Counted from the stretch's first letter, positions 42,099 through 52,012 are shown. The stretch: DNA of 64,000 nt from Polaribacter sp. NJDZ03 (GCF_019263805.1 NZ_CP079195.1:2591001-2655000), one strand, 5' to 3'. The notes: generated by a model from the letters alone, not told the origin. Program-made: numbers and translations.

Positions 42099-43144
42099 AA
42101 AAAATACTATTAATTGAAGATGATGTAGTTTTAAGGGAAAACACATTAGAACTTTTAGAATTATCAAACTATGAAGTTACGAGTGCTGCTAACGGTAAAA
42201 TAGGAGTACAATTAGCTAAAAAAATGGTGCCAGATATTATTGTTTGTGATATCATGATGCCAGAGTTAGATGGTTATGGTGTTTTAGAAGCTTTAACGAA
42301 TAACGAAATAACCCAACACATTCCGTTTATCTTTTTATCAGCAAAAACAGAAAGAAGAGATGTTAGAAAAGGAATGGATTTAGGAGCAGACGACTATATA
42401 ACCAAGCCTTTTAATGAAGATGAGTTAATAAGTGCTATAGAAAGTAGATTGGCAAAAGCAGCGATACTAAAAGATCGTAGAGAAACCAAAGTAGTAATAC
42501 CAGAAGAAGTAGAAGACATTAGAAGTCTTAATGACTTAAAAAATTATTTTGAAGATAATGGAGAAACTTTTACTTTTTTAAAAGATGCAAGCATTTATAA
42601 AGAAGGGAATAACTCTAATTATATTTATTTAATAAATAAAGGACTTATAAAATGCCATAAGCTAGATGAACAAGGAAAACAACTTACAACTGCTTTATAT
42701 AAAGAAGATGATTTGTTTGGTTATACTTCTTTTTCTCAAAATTTAGCATATCAAGAATCTGCAACGGCAATTCAAAAAACCGAATTAGTAGGGCTTTCTA
42801 AAAAAACATTAACAGGTGTTTTAAATAAAAACCATAAAGTAACATTAGAGTTAATAGAATTGTTAACAGAAGACTTGGCAGTTGTAAAGGACCAACTTTT
42901 GCAAATGGCGTATAGTTCTGTGAGTAAAAAAACTGCTAAAACAATTTTAATGTTTGCAGAAAAGTTAAATAGAAAACCAGAAGATCATATAAAAATTTCT
43001 AGAAACGATTTAGCAAGTGTTGCCGGTATTGCAACAGAAACGTTAATAAGAACAATGTCTAGTTTTAAGAAACAAGGTTTAATAGAAATAGAAGGTAGAA
43101 CTATTAGAATTTTAGACTTAGAGAAACTTAAAGAAATTTGCTAA
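42095..43144 (+). CDS. Response regulator fused to a Crp/Fnr-type DNA-binding module
   Basis: A 349-residue fusion. The receiver (1-122) has acidic residues 9-10, phospho-acceptor Asp52 (IVCDIMMPE) and Lys104. A cyclic-nucleotide-binding-like beta domain (about 150-240) follows, then a Crp winged helix (about 290-345: ISRNDLASVAGIATETLIRT). Recognition-helix residues Glu315 and Arg319 match those that contact TGA half-sites in Crp and Fnr. This fits the TGA-N6-TCA palindromes in the locus. No N-terminal cysteines for an Fnr cluster are seen, so the input is probably phosphorylation by the coupled kinase. Confidence 0.92.
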   Translation: MKKILLIEDDVVLRENTLELLELSNYEVTSAANGKIGVQLAKKMVPDIIVCDIMMPELDGYGVLEALTNNEITQHIPFIFLSAKTERRDVRKGMDLGADDYITKPFNEDELISAIESRLAKAAILKDRRETKVVIPEEVEDIRSLNDLKNYFEDNGETFTFLKDASIYKEGNNSNYIYLINKGLIKCHKLDEQGKQLTTALYKEDDLFGYTSFSQNLAYQESATAIQKTELVGLSKKTLTGVLNKNHKVTLELIELLTEDLAVVKDQLLQMAYSSVSKKTAKTILMFAEKLNRKPEDHIKISRNDLASVAGIATETLIRTMSSFKKQGLIEIEGRTIRILDLEKLKEIC

Positions 43145-43164
43145 AAAGAAAGCAAATAAGGTCA

Positions 43165-43182
43165 ATATGACCGATATCATTT
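43165..43182 (+). promoter_or_regulatory. Crp/Fnr-type TGA-N6-TCA site (USP gene 1)
   Basis: ATATGA-CCGATA-TCATTT, 53 bases before the universal stress protein start at 43236. An overlapping GGTCA-ATA-TGACC palindrome shares its left half. Confidence 0.6.
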
Positions 43183-43235
43183 TTTAAAAAGTATTGTAGC
43201 AATAAATTTGTCTTTTATATAAAAGATGAATTTAA

Positions 43236-44078
43236 ATGAAAGCTATTTTACTCCCTACAGATTTTTCAGACAATTCTTGGAATGCTATTGAGTATGCTTT
43301 AAACTTTTATAAGCACACTACGTGCCATTTTTATTTGTTACATGTTAATCGATTAAATAACGTTGTAATAGACGATTATTTATATGATGATACGCAAGAA
43401 ATTGTAATAGATGTAAATGTAGAAAATGCAAAAAAACAACTAAAAGAACTTCAGCAAAAAATAGCAATAAATTTTAATAATAACAAAAATCATAAATTTT
43501 ATACTTTAACAGACGATAATTTTTTTATAGAATCTATAAGACAGCATGTAGATAAAAAAAAAATAGATGTTATTGTTATGGGTACAAAAGGAGCTAGTGG
43601 TTTTCCGGGCTATATTACTGGGAGTAATACGGGAGATGTTATTACAAAGGTAAAGTGTACAACTTTAGTTGTGCCAGAAAATGCTACATTTAAGAAAATT
43701 GAAGAGGTTGCGTTTCCTACCGACTTTTCATTATGTAATGAATTACAGATATTAGAGCCGATAACAGAAATTTTAGAAGAAAAAAAATCGTCTTTACGGG
43801 TTTTAAATATCAGTAAAAAAGTGACTGCTTTAAATGAAGATCAGCAAAAAAGTAAAGAATTATTAGAAGATTACCTCTATAATTACATACATAGTTTTCA
43901 TTTTTTAACAAATAAAAAAGTAGAAGATGCTGTGCAATGTTTTGTAAATAGTAGAAATATAGATATGATTGTTATGGTGGCAAAAAACCTTAATTATTTT
44001 CAGCAAATATTATTTCATACCAAAGTAACGGAAATAAGCTATCATACCGATGTTCCTTTTTTAGTACTGCATGAATAA
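43236..44078 (+). CDS. Universal stress protein, tandem two-domain type (1)
   Basis: A 280-residue protein with two Usp folds. The first is complete (MKAILLPTDFSDNSWNAIEY; IDVIVMGTKGASGFPGYITGSNTG; CTTLVVPENA), with a G-x2-G-x9-G(S/N)-type ATP loop. The second (about 150-280) starts VAFPTDFSLCNELQI and lacks the loop. Usp proteins accumulate under starvation or low oxygen. It follows the regulator gene by 91 bases and has its own TGA-N6-TCA site. Confidence 0.9.
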   Translation: MKAILLPTDFSDNSWNAIEYALNFYKHTTCHFYLLHVNRLNNVVIDDYLYDDTQEIVIDVNVENAKKQLKELQQKIAINFNNNKNHKFYTLTDDNFFIESIRQHVDKKKIDVIVMGTKGASGFPGYITGSNTGDVITKVKCTTLVVPENATFKKIEEVAFPTDFSLCNELQILEPITEILEEKKSSLRVLNISKKVTALNEDQQKSKELLEDYLYNYIHSFHFLTNKKVEDAVQCFVNSRNIDMIVMVAKNLNYFQQILFHTKVTEISYHTDVPFLVLHE

Positions 44079-44090
44079 AAACAATATGTT

Positions 44091-44477
44091 ATGGATAATT
44101 CAATTTTTTTAGCAAAGTTTTGGGGTTATTATTTACTTATTTTTTTCGTTATACTAAGCTTTAATCCTAAAAGGATTAGGCAAATATTTAATGATTTAGA
44201 AGATCAAAAATTTCTGATTATTTTTTCTTTTTTAGCCATTATTATTGGGTTGATAAATATTCTATTCCATAACATTTGGGAGCCTAATTGGAAACTTATA
44301 ATTACCCTAATTGGTTGGTCTTCATTACTTATAGGATTATCGCTCTTTAGTATTCCGAAGCGAACCATACATTGGTTAAAACTTGTAAATATTAGATTTG
44401 TACAGGCAATATATACACTACTTTTTCTAATAGGTTTGTATCTATTAAATATTGCATATGCTATTATAATAATTTAA
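44091..44477 (+). CDS. Small integral membrane protein (function unknown)
   Basis: A 128-residue protein with about four membrane helices (for example YYLLIFFVILSF, FSFLAIIIGLINILF, WSSLLIGLSLF, YTLLFLIGLYLLNIAYA). No motif was recognised. It starts 12 bases after the stress-protein gene and is probably cotranscribed, which suggests a role under the same stress. Confidence 0.7.
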   Translation: MDNSIFLAKFWGYYLLIFFVILSFNPKRIRQIFNDLEDQKFLIIFSFLAIIIGLINILFHNIWEPNWKLIITLIGWSSLLIGLSLFSIPKRTIHWLKLVNIRFVQAIYTLLFLIGLYLLNIAYAIIII

Positions 44478-44558
44478 TTAAAATGGATTATCTTAGAACT
44501 ACATACGAAACGATAGGTTTCAATAATTTTTTTATTAATAACTAAAAACACCATAAAG

Positions 44559-44861
44559 ATGAAAATGGATATTCAATTTGTTAACATGTCTACAAGTGAA
44601 ACGATGGAAGCTTATACTGAAAATAAGCTAGATGGTTTGGTTAAAAAATTCGAAACAATTATTAAAGCAAATGTGTTTTTTAAAAAAGAAAACGATTCTA
44701 AAAACAAAGGTGTAATTTGTGAAATAGAATTAAGTGCACCAGGACCAAGATTATTTGCTTCTTCTAATGAAAAAAATTATGAACTTGCTGTTAAAAACAC
44801 CATTTCAGATTTAGAAAAACAATTAAATAAGAGAAAAGCAATTACAAAACCTTATTTGTAA
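44559..44861 (+). CDS. hpf: Ribosome hibernation/translation inhibitor, short HPF type
   Basis: A 100-residue protein of the RaiA/HPF fold: MDIQFVNMSTSETMEAYTENKL, KANVFFKKENDSKNKGVICEIELSAPG, FASSNEKNYELAVKNTISDLEKQL. It binds the 30S subunit and keeps ribosomes inactive when growth stops. It is the short form without the dimerising C-terminal domain. Its place among universal stress proteins fits a stand-by response. Confidence 0.88.
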   Translation: MKMDIQFVNMSTSETMEAYTENKLDGLVKKFETIIKANVFFKKENDSKNKGVICEIELSAPGPRLFASSNEKNYELAVKNTISDLEKQLNKRKAITKPYL

Positions 44862-44882
44862 AGACAGATAAATGCTCGGTTA

Positions 44883-44928
44883 AATTATTATCAGGCTAAT
44901 AAAGACTTTTTTTAGTCTGATAATAATT
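44883..44928. repeat. Long hairpin after hpf
   Basis: AATTATTATCAG (44883-44894) pairs exactly with CTGATAATAATT (44917-44928), and inner bases GCTAA/TTAGT extend the stem. The T run lies in the loop and not after the stem, so it is an unusual terminator at best and may protect or process the hpf mRNA. Confidence 0.6.
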
Positions 44929-45135
44929 CTGCAACAAATGTGCTTTATCTTTCTGATAGATATTTAACTCTTTACTAAGGAGAATCTAAGAAATTTAGAG
45001 GTTCATTTTATACTTAAAAAAAATACAATATTCTATTTTAAAACCATACAGATAAAATAAGCCTATATCTAAACCTCCCTTCTTGGTAATCATGAAATAG
45101 GATATGTAATTTAGAATTTATTAAAAATAAGAATC

Positions 45136-45987
45136 ATGAAAAATATACTTTTACCTACAGATTTTTCCGATAATTCATGGAATGCAATTCAATATGCAAT
45201 TCAATTGTTGAAGGATGAAAAATGTAATTTTTTTATAATGAATACGTATACACCAGTAATTTATGATGTAGAGTATATGAACCCAGATGTTGAAGGTTTT
45301 AATTTAATTGATGTAGTAAAAAACACATCAGAGATAGAACTTAATAAACTTCAACAAAAAATTGAAAGTCAATTTAAAAACCCAAATCACACGTATCGTA
45401 AAATAGCTTCATTTAATACTTTAACAAATGAGATAGAAGAGTTGCATAAAAAACATGTAATGGATCTTATTGTAATGGGAACTAAAGGAGCAACGGGTTT
45501 AACAGAAATTTTATTTGGCTCTAACACCGTGCATATTATTAAAAATGCAAAATGCCCCGTGTTGGCAATACCAAGTAATTATGCTTTTGAAGCTCCTAAT
45601 GAAATATTATTTCCTTCGGATTATGAAGTTTCTTTTAATGAAAAACAAGTAGAACAAATTGTAGATATTGCCCTTTCTAATAATTCTAAAGTAAATATTA
45701 TAAACACTAATTATGGCGATGATTTATCTAAAAATCAATTAGAAAATCAACAAAAATTAAATAAAATATTAAAAAATGTTACCCATTTATTTTATAGTGT
45801 AAGCAACCAAAGTGTAACAGGAGCAATTTCTGAATTTCAATTAAAAATGCGAATTAATCTATTAGTTATGATTAATAATAAGCATTCTTTTTTCGAAAAT
45901 CTATTTTTTAAATCAACAATTAGTCAAATAGGTTTTCATCTAAATGTACCCTTCTTAGTAATTCCTTCAGGAGAAAAAACAAACTAA
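45136..45987 (+). CDS. Universal stress protein, tandem two-domain type (2)
   Basis: A 283-residue paralogue of the protein at 43236, with the same N-terminus (KNILLPTDFSDNSWNAIQYA) and loop (IVMGTKGATGLTEILFGSNT). The second domain starts ILFPSDYEVSFNEKQ and lacks the ATP loop. The two copies probably arose by local duplication with the genes between. A TGA-N6-TCA site was not found in its upstream region. Confidence 0.9.
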   Translation: MKNILLPTDFSDNSWNAIQYAIQLLKDEKCNFFIMNTYTPVIYDVEYMNPDVEGFNLIDVVKNTSEIELNKLQQKIESQFKNPNHTYRKIASFNTLTNEIEELHKKHVMDLIVMGTKGATGLTEILFGSNTVHIIKNAKCPVLAIPSNYAFEAPNEILFPSDYEVSFNEKQVEQIVDIALSNNSKVNIINTNYGDDLSKNQLENQQKLNKILKNVTHLFYSVSNQSVTGAISEFQLKMRINLLVMINNKHSFFENLFFKSTISQIGFHLNVPFLVIPSGEKTN

Positions 45988-45990
45988 TTT

Positions 45991-46008
45991 AGATGATATT
46001 AATCATTT
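45991..46008 (+). promoter_or_regulatory. Crp/Fnr-type TGA-N6-TCA site (gene at 46079)
   Basis: AGATGA-TATTAA-TCATTT, 70 bases before the next gene's start and just after the second universal stress protein stop. Confidence 0.55.
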
Positions 46009-46078
46009 TATAAGCTTGTTTTTTAAGGTAAATTAGTGGTAGGTAAATTTTTTAGAGTAGAATTTAATACTATTTATT

Positions 46079-46525
46079 ATGAAAATAAAACATGTAAATA
46101 CAAACTATATAGAGTGGTTAAGTGCAGAAGAAATGCATAATGATTCTAAAGAGTGGCGTTTAGAGCTAGAGTTTTTAAATGATGAATATCTTTTTTTTGA
46201 AGACTTAATAAAATGGAATACCCTTCAACTAATCGATTTTCAACCTTACGCTAAAAGTAAAGAAACTATAGAAAAATTAAGTAATTCTATAAAAATCAAT
46301 AATCAGTTAATTCAATTGGTTAGAAAACATGAAAATAGTCTTCAGGTTCTAATTGATGGAATTAATGTATCTAAAGAAGAAGCTTATAAGAAAGAACATA
46401 AAACACTTCTTATTTTATTTAAAAATCACTTAAAAGAACACAGAGAGTTTAAACTAAATTTATTTGATACTTTAAAAAAGATCAAAAAAGTAGAAAAACA
46501 AAAAAGAATTATAGATGTAGAATAA
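46079..46525 (+). CDS. Helical cytosolic protein (function unknown)
   Basis: A 148-residue protein, highly charged and predicted by eye to be almost all helix (ELEFLNDEYLFFEDLIKW, LSNSIKINNQLIQLVRKH, HLKEHREFKLNLFDTLKKIK). It has no signal peptide or known motif. A TGA-N6-TCA site lies upstream and a strong terminator downstream, so it forms the end of the stress locus. Confidence 0.7.
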   Translation: MKIKHVNTNYIEWLSAEEMHNDSKEWRLELEFLNDEYLFFEDLIKWNTLQLIDFQPYAKSKETIEKLSNSIKINNQLIQLVRKHENSLQVLIDGINVSKEEAYKKEHKTLLILFKNHLKEHREFKLNLFDTLKKIKKVEKQKRIIDVE

Positions 46526-46571
46526 GTAAAATAGTAAGATAAAGCTGTGTAAAATTGATTTGTAAAAGTTG

Positions 46572-46603
46572 AATCCGCCCTTTTTAGGGCGGATTATTTT
46601 TTT
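46572..46603 (+). terminator. Intrinsic terminator at the end of the stress locus
   Basis: AATCCGCCCT (46572-46581) pairs exactly with AGGGCGGATT (46586-46595) around TTTT, followed by A and a T run. Confidence 0.92.
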
Positions 46604-46758
46604 ATATAAACTAATATTTACGACTCAAAGCGCTTGTAATTAACTGTTTGTGATGTGTTTTTGTTAAAGTAATCCTAAAACATATTCATTTAAGATCTAG
46701 TTAAAATAACAAAAGTAATTTTTTGTAACTTCCAACTTTAATTTTAAACAGACTTTCT

Positions 46759-47220
46759 ATGCCAAATTATACACTTCATATTAACGGAACAGCACGTAAA
46801 GTATCTGCAGATGCAGACACACCATTGTTATGGATTTTAAGAGATGAATTCAATTTAGTAGGCACAAAGTTTGGGTGCGGCATTGCACAATGTGGTGCTT
46901 GTACAGTTCATATAGACGGTGTTGCAACAAGAAGTTGTCAAATGCAAGTTTCTATTTTAGATGATGTAAAAATAACTACTATAGAAGGATTGTCTACTGA
47001 TGGAAAACACCCAGTACAAGAAGCTTGGAAAGAGATTGATGTACCACAATGTGGATATTGCCAAGCAGGACAAATAATGACTGCTTCTGCATTTTTATCA
47101 GAAAACAAAAACCCTTCAGAAGAAGAAATTAGAGAGGCCATGCACGGTAATATTTGTAGATGTGCTTCTTATAATAGAATTGAAAAAGCAGTAAAAGTTG
47201 CTGCAAATAAAATGTCTTAA
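46759..47220 (+). CDS. (2Fe-2S) subunit of a molybdenum hydroxylase (IorA-like)
   Basis: A 153-residue electron-transfer subunit. The plant-ferredoxin-type cluster is bound by CGIAQCGACTVHIDG with a later Cys (TRSCQMQ), and the second cluster by CGYCQAGQIMT and GNICRCASYNR. It passes electrons from the molybdenum subunit encoded 20 bases downstream. A two-subunit enzyme without a FAD subunit is the isoquinoline 1-oxidoreductase/aldehyde dehydrogenase arrangement; the substrate is unknown. Confidence 0.93.
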   Translation: MPNYTLHINGTARKVSADADTPLLWILRDEFNLVGTKFGCGIAQCGACTVHIDGVATRSCQMQVSILDDVKITTIEGLSTDGKHPVQEAWKEIDVPQCGYCQAGQIMTASAFLSENKNPSEEEIREAMHGNICRCASYNRIEKAVKVAANKMS

Positions 47221-47240
47221 TCATAAAACTACTTCACAAA

Positions 47241-49457
47241 ATGGAATCTATATCAAAGAATAATTTTAGCAGAAGAAACTTTTTAAAGGCATCAGTTTTA
47301 GCAAGTGGTGGTTTATTAATTGGGTTTAATTTACTAACAGCTTGCAAGCCAGAAGCAGTAATGCCTGTAGATATTGAAAATTTAAACTTTAATGATTTTA
47401 ATGCGTTTATTAAAATTTCTGATGACGGCTATGTCACTATTTTTTCACCAAATCCAGAAATAGGGCAAGGTGTAAAAACAGCAATGCCAATGCTTATTGC
47501 AGAAGAGTTAGATGTAGATTGGAGTAAAGTTAACGTTGCTCAAGGAAATCTAGACACTAATAATTTTACCAGACAATTGGCTGGTGGAAGTCAATCTATT
47601 CGCTTTGGTTGGGATGCTTTAAGACAAACAGGAGCAACTACTAAACAAATGTTGGTAAATGCTGCTGCTGCAAAATGGAATGTAGATGCAAGTACGTGTA
47701 AAGCATCAAAAGGAATTATAACCAATGCAAATGGAGATACATTAGGCTATGGAGATGTTGTAAAAGAAGCAGCATTATTAGAAGTGCCAGAGAATGTAAA
47801 ATTAAAAGAGGCTAAGGATTATACTATTATTGGTCAAGAAATTGTAAATGTAGATATTGATAAAATTATTACCGGAAAACCACTTTTTGGATTAGATTAC
47901 AAAACAGATGCAATGGTAATTGCAACTGTTTTAAGACCACCAGCTTTCGGGCAAATATTAGAAAGTTTTGATGCTACAGCCGCAAAAAAAGTAAAAGGTG
48001 TAATTGATGTTATTACAATTGGAGATAAAGTAAGAAAGTATAATGCGTCTGGTAAAGAAAACTGGACATTTACCATGTCTGAAACAGATAAAGTAGTGGT
48101 TATTGCAGAAAATACTTGGGCAGCAATAAAAGGTAAAAAAGCAATTACTGCAGTTTGGAAAGTAGATAGTAAATTAGAATCTACAGAAAACCATGATGTA
48201 GTTTTAACAGATATTTTAGACGGAGAAAAACTAGATATAAGAAGAGAAGATGGAGATATAAAAAAGGCTTTTGCATCTGCAGATAAAGTGATAGAAAAAA
48301 CATATCATTCACCTTTTTTACCACACAATTGTATGGAACCTATGAATTTTTATGCTGATGTTACATCAGAAAAAATACATTTAGCAGGACCTGTACAAAC
48401 ACCAGAATTTGCAGCAAAAGTAGTTGCAGATTTGTTAGATTTTGATGTAGAAAAAATCTCGTTAGAAATGACCAGAATGGGTGGTGGTTTTGGTAGAAGA
48501 TTGTACGCAGATTTTGTGTATGAAGCTGCAGAAATATCTAATGCCATTAAAAAACCTGTTAAATTGGTTTCTACTAGAGAAGATGATATGACAACAGGTG
48601 TTTACAAACCTGCTGTAAAATATAGAATAAAAGCCGCTTTAAAAGACGGAAAAGTAACTGGTTATCATTTAAAAGAAGCTGCTGTAAATGTAAATATGTA
48701 TGGATTAATTCCTAATTTTTTTCCCGCAGGATGCATCCCTAATTATAAAGTAGAAACGGCCAGTTATAATAGCAACATTACAACGGGAGCTTGGAGAGCG
48801 CCTTATACAAACTTTTTAGCGTTTGCAGAACAAAGTTTCTTTGATGAATTAGCATCAGAATTAAATGTAGATACCATTCAATTACGTTTAGATTTATTAC
48901 AGAATGTAAAAGGAACTACAGATGAAAAAATAGAATATTCTGGGCAAAGAATGGAAGATACTATTAAATTAGTGAGAGAAAAGGGAAATTGGGGTAAAAA
49001 AGAAGAAGGTGTTTACCAAGGTTTTTCTGCTTATTATAGCCATAATACACATGTTGCCGAAATTGCAGAAATTGTATTAAAAGAGGGGCTACCTGTTGTT
49101 AAAAAAGTAATTGTTGCGGTAGATTGTGGTATTGTTGTAAACCCTACAGGTGCAAGAAACCAAGTAGAAGGTGGTGTTTTAGACGGAATAGGGCATGCCA
49201 TGTATGCAGATTTCTCTTTTAAAGACGGAAAACCCAATGCTAAAAACTTTGATACCTATCGTTTAATTAGAATGCAAGAAACGCCAAAAGTAGAGGTGCA
49301 TTTTGTACAAAATGATTTATCGCCTACAGGGTTAGGAGAACCAGGTTTACCTCCTGCTGGTGGTGCTGTTGCTAACGCTATTAACGTAGCTTTAGGAAAA
49401 AGAATTTATAAACAGCCTTTTATTAACGAATTAAAAAAGAGCACTATTTTAGGCTAA
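47241..49457 (+). CDS. Molybdopterin-binding subunit of a xanthine dehydrogenase-family enzyme (IorB-like)
   Basis: A 738-residue catalytic subunit. The N-terminal twin-arginine signal (SRRNFLKAS, then a hydrophobic stretch ending LLTACK) implies folded export, and the Cys after LLTA could make it a lipoprotein. Molybdenum-cofactor motifs include GQGVKTAMPMLIAEEL, RMGGGFGRRLYADF, TGAWRAPYTNFLAF, and GLGEPGLPPAGGAVANA with the catalytic Glu. Relatives oxidise aldehydes or N-heterocycles. Small subunit and this gene form a two-gene operon. Confidence 0.93.
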   Translation: MESISKNNFSRRNFLKASVLASGGLLIGFNLLTACKPEAVMPVDIENLNFNDFNAFIKISDDGYVTIFSPNPEIGQGVKTAMPMLIAEELDVDWSKVNVAQGNLDTNNFTRQLAGGSQSIRFGWDALRQTGATTKQMLVNAAAAKWNVDASTCKASKGIITNANGDTLGYGDVVKEAALLEVPENVKLKEAKDYTIIGQEIVNVDIDKIITGKPLFGLDYKTDAMVIATVLRPPAFGQILESFDATAAKKVKGVIDVITIGDKVRKYNASGKENWTFTMSETDKVVVIAENTWAAIKGKKAITAVWKVDSKLESTENHDVVLTDILDGEKLDIRREDGDIKKAFASADKVIEKTYHSPFLPHNCMEPMNFYADVTSEKIHLAGPVQTPEFAAKVVADLLDFDVEKISLEMTRMGGGFGRRLYADFVYEAAEISNAIKKPVKLVSTREDDMTTGVYKPAVKYRIKAALKDGKVTGYHLKEAAVNVNMYGLIPNFFPAGCIPNYKVETASYNSNITTGAWRAPYTNFLAFAEQSFFDELASELNVDTIQLRLDLLQNVKGTTDEKIEYSGQRMEDTIKLVREKGNWGKKEEGVYQGFSAYYSHNTHVAEIAEIVLKEGLPVVKKVIVAVDCGIVVNPTGARNQVEGGVLDGIGHAMYADFSFKDGKPNAKNFDTYRLIRMQETPKVEVHFVQNDLSPTGLGEPGLPPAGGAVANAINVALGKRIYKQPFINELKKSTILG

Positions 49458-49501
49458 CTTACTAGCAATATTAAATTAAAATTGAGTTTTGATAAAAATG
49501 A

Positions 49502-49535
49502 AAATCGCTAAAAACAAATGAATGTTTTAGCGATT
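49502..49535 (+). terminator. Hairpin after the molybdenum hydroxylase operon
   Basis: AAATCGCTAAAA (49502-49513) pairs with TTTTAGCGATTT (49524-49535). The T run after it is short, so it may be a weak terminator. The remaining gap to 49870 is AT-rich, with nothing recognised. Confidence 0.6.
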
Positions 49536-49870
49536 TAACAAAAGTGAGGGTAACTTTTATTTGTTAAAAAGTATAGGGATTTCTTAACATGTTACTTCTC
49601 TAATATTTTATAGGGATTATATTAATGTTCTGCTAAATTAGTTAATTGTTTGATATTAAATATTTTAATTAGTTAAGACGAAGAAAATGTTCTTTGAGCC
49701 GTTTGTAATTATCGATAAATAGTTGAACTATAAGTGTAATTTATGAATAAAAATCTATTTTATATAAAAAAACTTCCTTTAAAATTAAAATAGCATTTTC
49801 TTTCTTATTTAAAACTTTAAAAAAGAATAGTATTATGTGATTTCTATCTTTGTAGGAAAGATATACCATA

Positions 49871-49897
49871 AAAAAAAGTCGCCTTTAGCGACTTTTT
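49871..49897 (-). terminator. Intrinsic terminator after metG
   Basis: AAAAAAAGTCGC and GCGACTTTTTTT pair around CTTTA. Runs of seven A and seven T make it able to work in both directions. Confidence 0.9.
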
Positions 49898-49919
49898 TTA
49901 TGATATAAATAAGCTTGTG

Positions 49920-51974
49920 TTAACTAACTTGTTGTCCGTTTTTAACTGCTTTTGTAGGTTCTACAAATGCAAGTTTACCATCTGGTGTATCTGTCATTAA
50001 AATCATTCCTTGGCTTTCTACACCTCTAATTTTTCTTGGTGCTAAGTTTACCAAAACAGAAACTTGCTGACCAATAATATCTTCTGGAGAGAAGCTTTCT
50101 GCAATACCAGAAACAATAGTTCTTGTATCAATACCAACATCAACCTTTAATTTTAAAAGTTTTTTAGTTTTTGCAACCTTTTCTGCCTCTAAAATAGTAC
50201 CAATTCTAATATCTAGCTTGGTGAAATCTTCAAACTCAATTGTTTCTTTTTGAGGTTCTAAAACTTTATTTTCTTGCTCGTTAGCAATTTTAGTTGCTTC
50301 TAATTTTTCAACCTGAGCATCAATCGTTTTATCTTCAATTTTAGAAAACAACAATTCGGCTTTATTTATTTGATGCGTTGCTGGTAATAAAACATCTTTT
50401 TCGGTAATATCTAACCAAGAAAGGGCATCATCAATATTTAAAATTCCTTTTAATTTATCTGAAGTAAACGGTAAAAATGGTTTAGAAACTACGGCCAATG
50501 CTGCAGAAATTTGCAAAGCAACATACATAATTGTATGTACACGTTCTGCGTCTACTTTAATCACTTTCCAAGGCTCTTCATCCGCTAAATACTTGTTACC
50601 AAGTCTGGCTAAGTTCATTAATTCTTGGCTAGCTTCTCTAAAACGATATCTTTCAATAGATTTACCAATAATATTCGGAAACTCTTTTACAGCAGCTAAA
50701 ACATCTTCATCTACTTCTGTAAAATCATTGGCAGCAGGTACAATCCCTTCGTAATATTTGTTTGTTAAAACTACAACTCTATTAATAAAGTTACCAAAAA
50801 TAGCAACCAATTCGTTATTGTTTTTTGCCTGAAAATCTTTCCAAGTAAAATCGTTGTCTTTACTTTCTGGAGCGTTTGCTGTTAAGGTATAACGCAAAAC
50901 ATCTTGCTGATCTGGAAATTCTTCTAAATACTCGTGCAACCAAACTGCCCAATTTTTAGAAGTAGATAATTTATTTCCTTCTAAATTTAAGAATTCATTT
51001 GCAGGTACATTATCTGGTAAAATATAATCTCCGTGTGCTTTTAACATCGCCGGGAAAATAATACAGTGAAAAACAATATTATCTTTCCCTATAAAATGAA
51101 CCATTTTAGTATCATCTTTTTTCCAGTAATCTTCCCAATTTTTGCCTTCTCTTGCTGCCCATTCTTTAGTAGATGAAATGTAGCCAATTGGCGCATCAAA
51201 CCAAACATAAAGTACTTTTCCTTCGGCATCTTTTAAAGGAACCGGAATTCCCCAATCTAAATCTCTCGTTACCGCTCTTGGTCTTAAACCATCTTCTACC
51301 CAACTTTTTACTTGTCCGTAAACATTAGGTTTCCAATCTTTTTTATGTCCTTCTAAAATCCACTCACGTAAAAATGCTTCATGTTTATCTAAAGGTAAAA
51401 ACCAGTGTTTTGTTTCCTTTAAACTTGGTACATTTCCTGTAATTGAAGATTTTGGGTTTATTAAATCTGTTGCGTTATGGCTTGTTCCGCAGTTTTCACA
51501 TTGGTCTCCATAACTTTCTTCGAAACCACATTTTGGGCAAGTTCCAACCACAAATCTGTCTGCTAAAAATTGGTTTGCTTCTGCATCGTATAATTGTGCC
51601 GATACTTCTTCTATAAACTCACCATCATTATACAGCTTAGTGAAAAAATCTGAGGCCGTTTCATGATGAATTTTAGAGGAAGTTCTCGAATAATTATCAA
51701 AAGAAATACCAAAATCTTCGAAAGATTTTTTAATAATTCCGTGATATTTATCGATAATAACTTGCGGAGAAACACCTTCTTTTTTCGCTCTCATTGGTAT
51801 AGCAGCACCATGTTCATCCGAACCAGAAATGTAAGCAACGTCATTACCTGTTAAACGTAAATAACGTGCGTAAATATCTGCAGGAACGTAAACACCTGCT
51901 AAGTGACCAATATGTATTGGACCATTTGTATATGGTAAAGCGGCAGTAATTGTATATCTTTTAGGAGCACTCAT
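49920..51974 (-). CDS. metG: Methionyl-tRNA synthetase
   Basis: A 684-residue enzyme that charges tRNA-Met. The HIGH signature is [14 protein letters not shown] (21-24), the zinc knuckle is [18 protein letters not shown], and the KMSKS loop reads [10 protein letters not shown]-terminal EMAP/Trbp111-type tRNA-binding domain (about 575-684: [34 protein letters not shown]) is present. Length matches the long bacterial form. A TACTTTTG element lies upstream. Confidence 0.97.
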   Translation of the reverse strand: MSAPKRYTITAALPYTNGPIHIGHLAGVYVPADIYARYLRLTGNDVAYISGSDEHGAAIPMRAKKEGVSPQVIIDKYHGIIKKSFEDFGISFDNYSRTSSKIHHETASDFFTKLYNDGEFIEEVSAQLYDAEANQFLADRFVVGTCPKCGFEESYGDQCENCGTSHNATDLINPKSSITGNVPSLKETKHWFLPLDKHEAFLREWILEGHKKDWKPNVYGQVKSWVEDGLRPRAVTRDLDWGIPVPLKDAEGKVLYVWFDAPIGYISSTKEWAAREGKNWEDYWKKDDTKMVHFIGKDNIVFHCIIFPAMLKAHGDYILPDNVPANEFLNLEGNKLSTSKNWAVWLHEYLEEFPDQQDVLRYTLTANAPESKDNDFTWKDFQAKNNNELVAIFGNFINRVVVLTNKYYEGIVPAANDFTEVDEDVLAAVKEFPNIIGKSIERYRFREASQELMNLARLGNKYLADEEPWKVIKVDAERVHTIMYVALQISAALAVVSKPFLPFTSDKLKGILNIDDALSWLDITEKDVLLPATHQINKAELLFSKIEDKTIDAQVEKLEATKIANEQENKVLEPQKETIEFEDFTKLDIRIGTILEAEKVAKTKKLLKLKVDVGIDTRTIVSGIAESFSPEDIIGQQVSVLVNLAPRKIRGVESQGMILMTDTPDGKLAFVEPTKAVKNGQQVS

Positions 51975-52012
51975 GTGTTCTATGTATTAATTGTGGACTG
52001 ATTTTTGAAGTG

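Noticed and set aside
44883..44928. Hairpin after hpf as a normal intrinsic terminator
   Set aside because: The T run lies in the loop and the bases after the stem are mixed, so it was recorded only as a hairpin.
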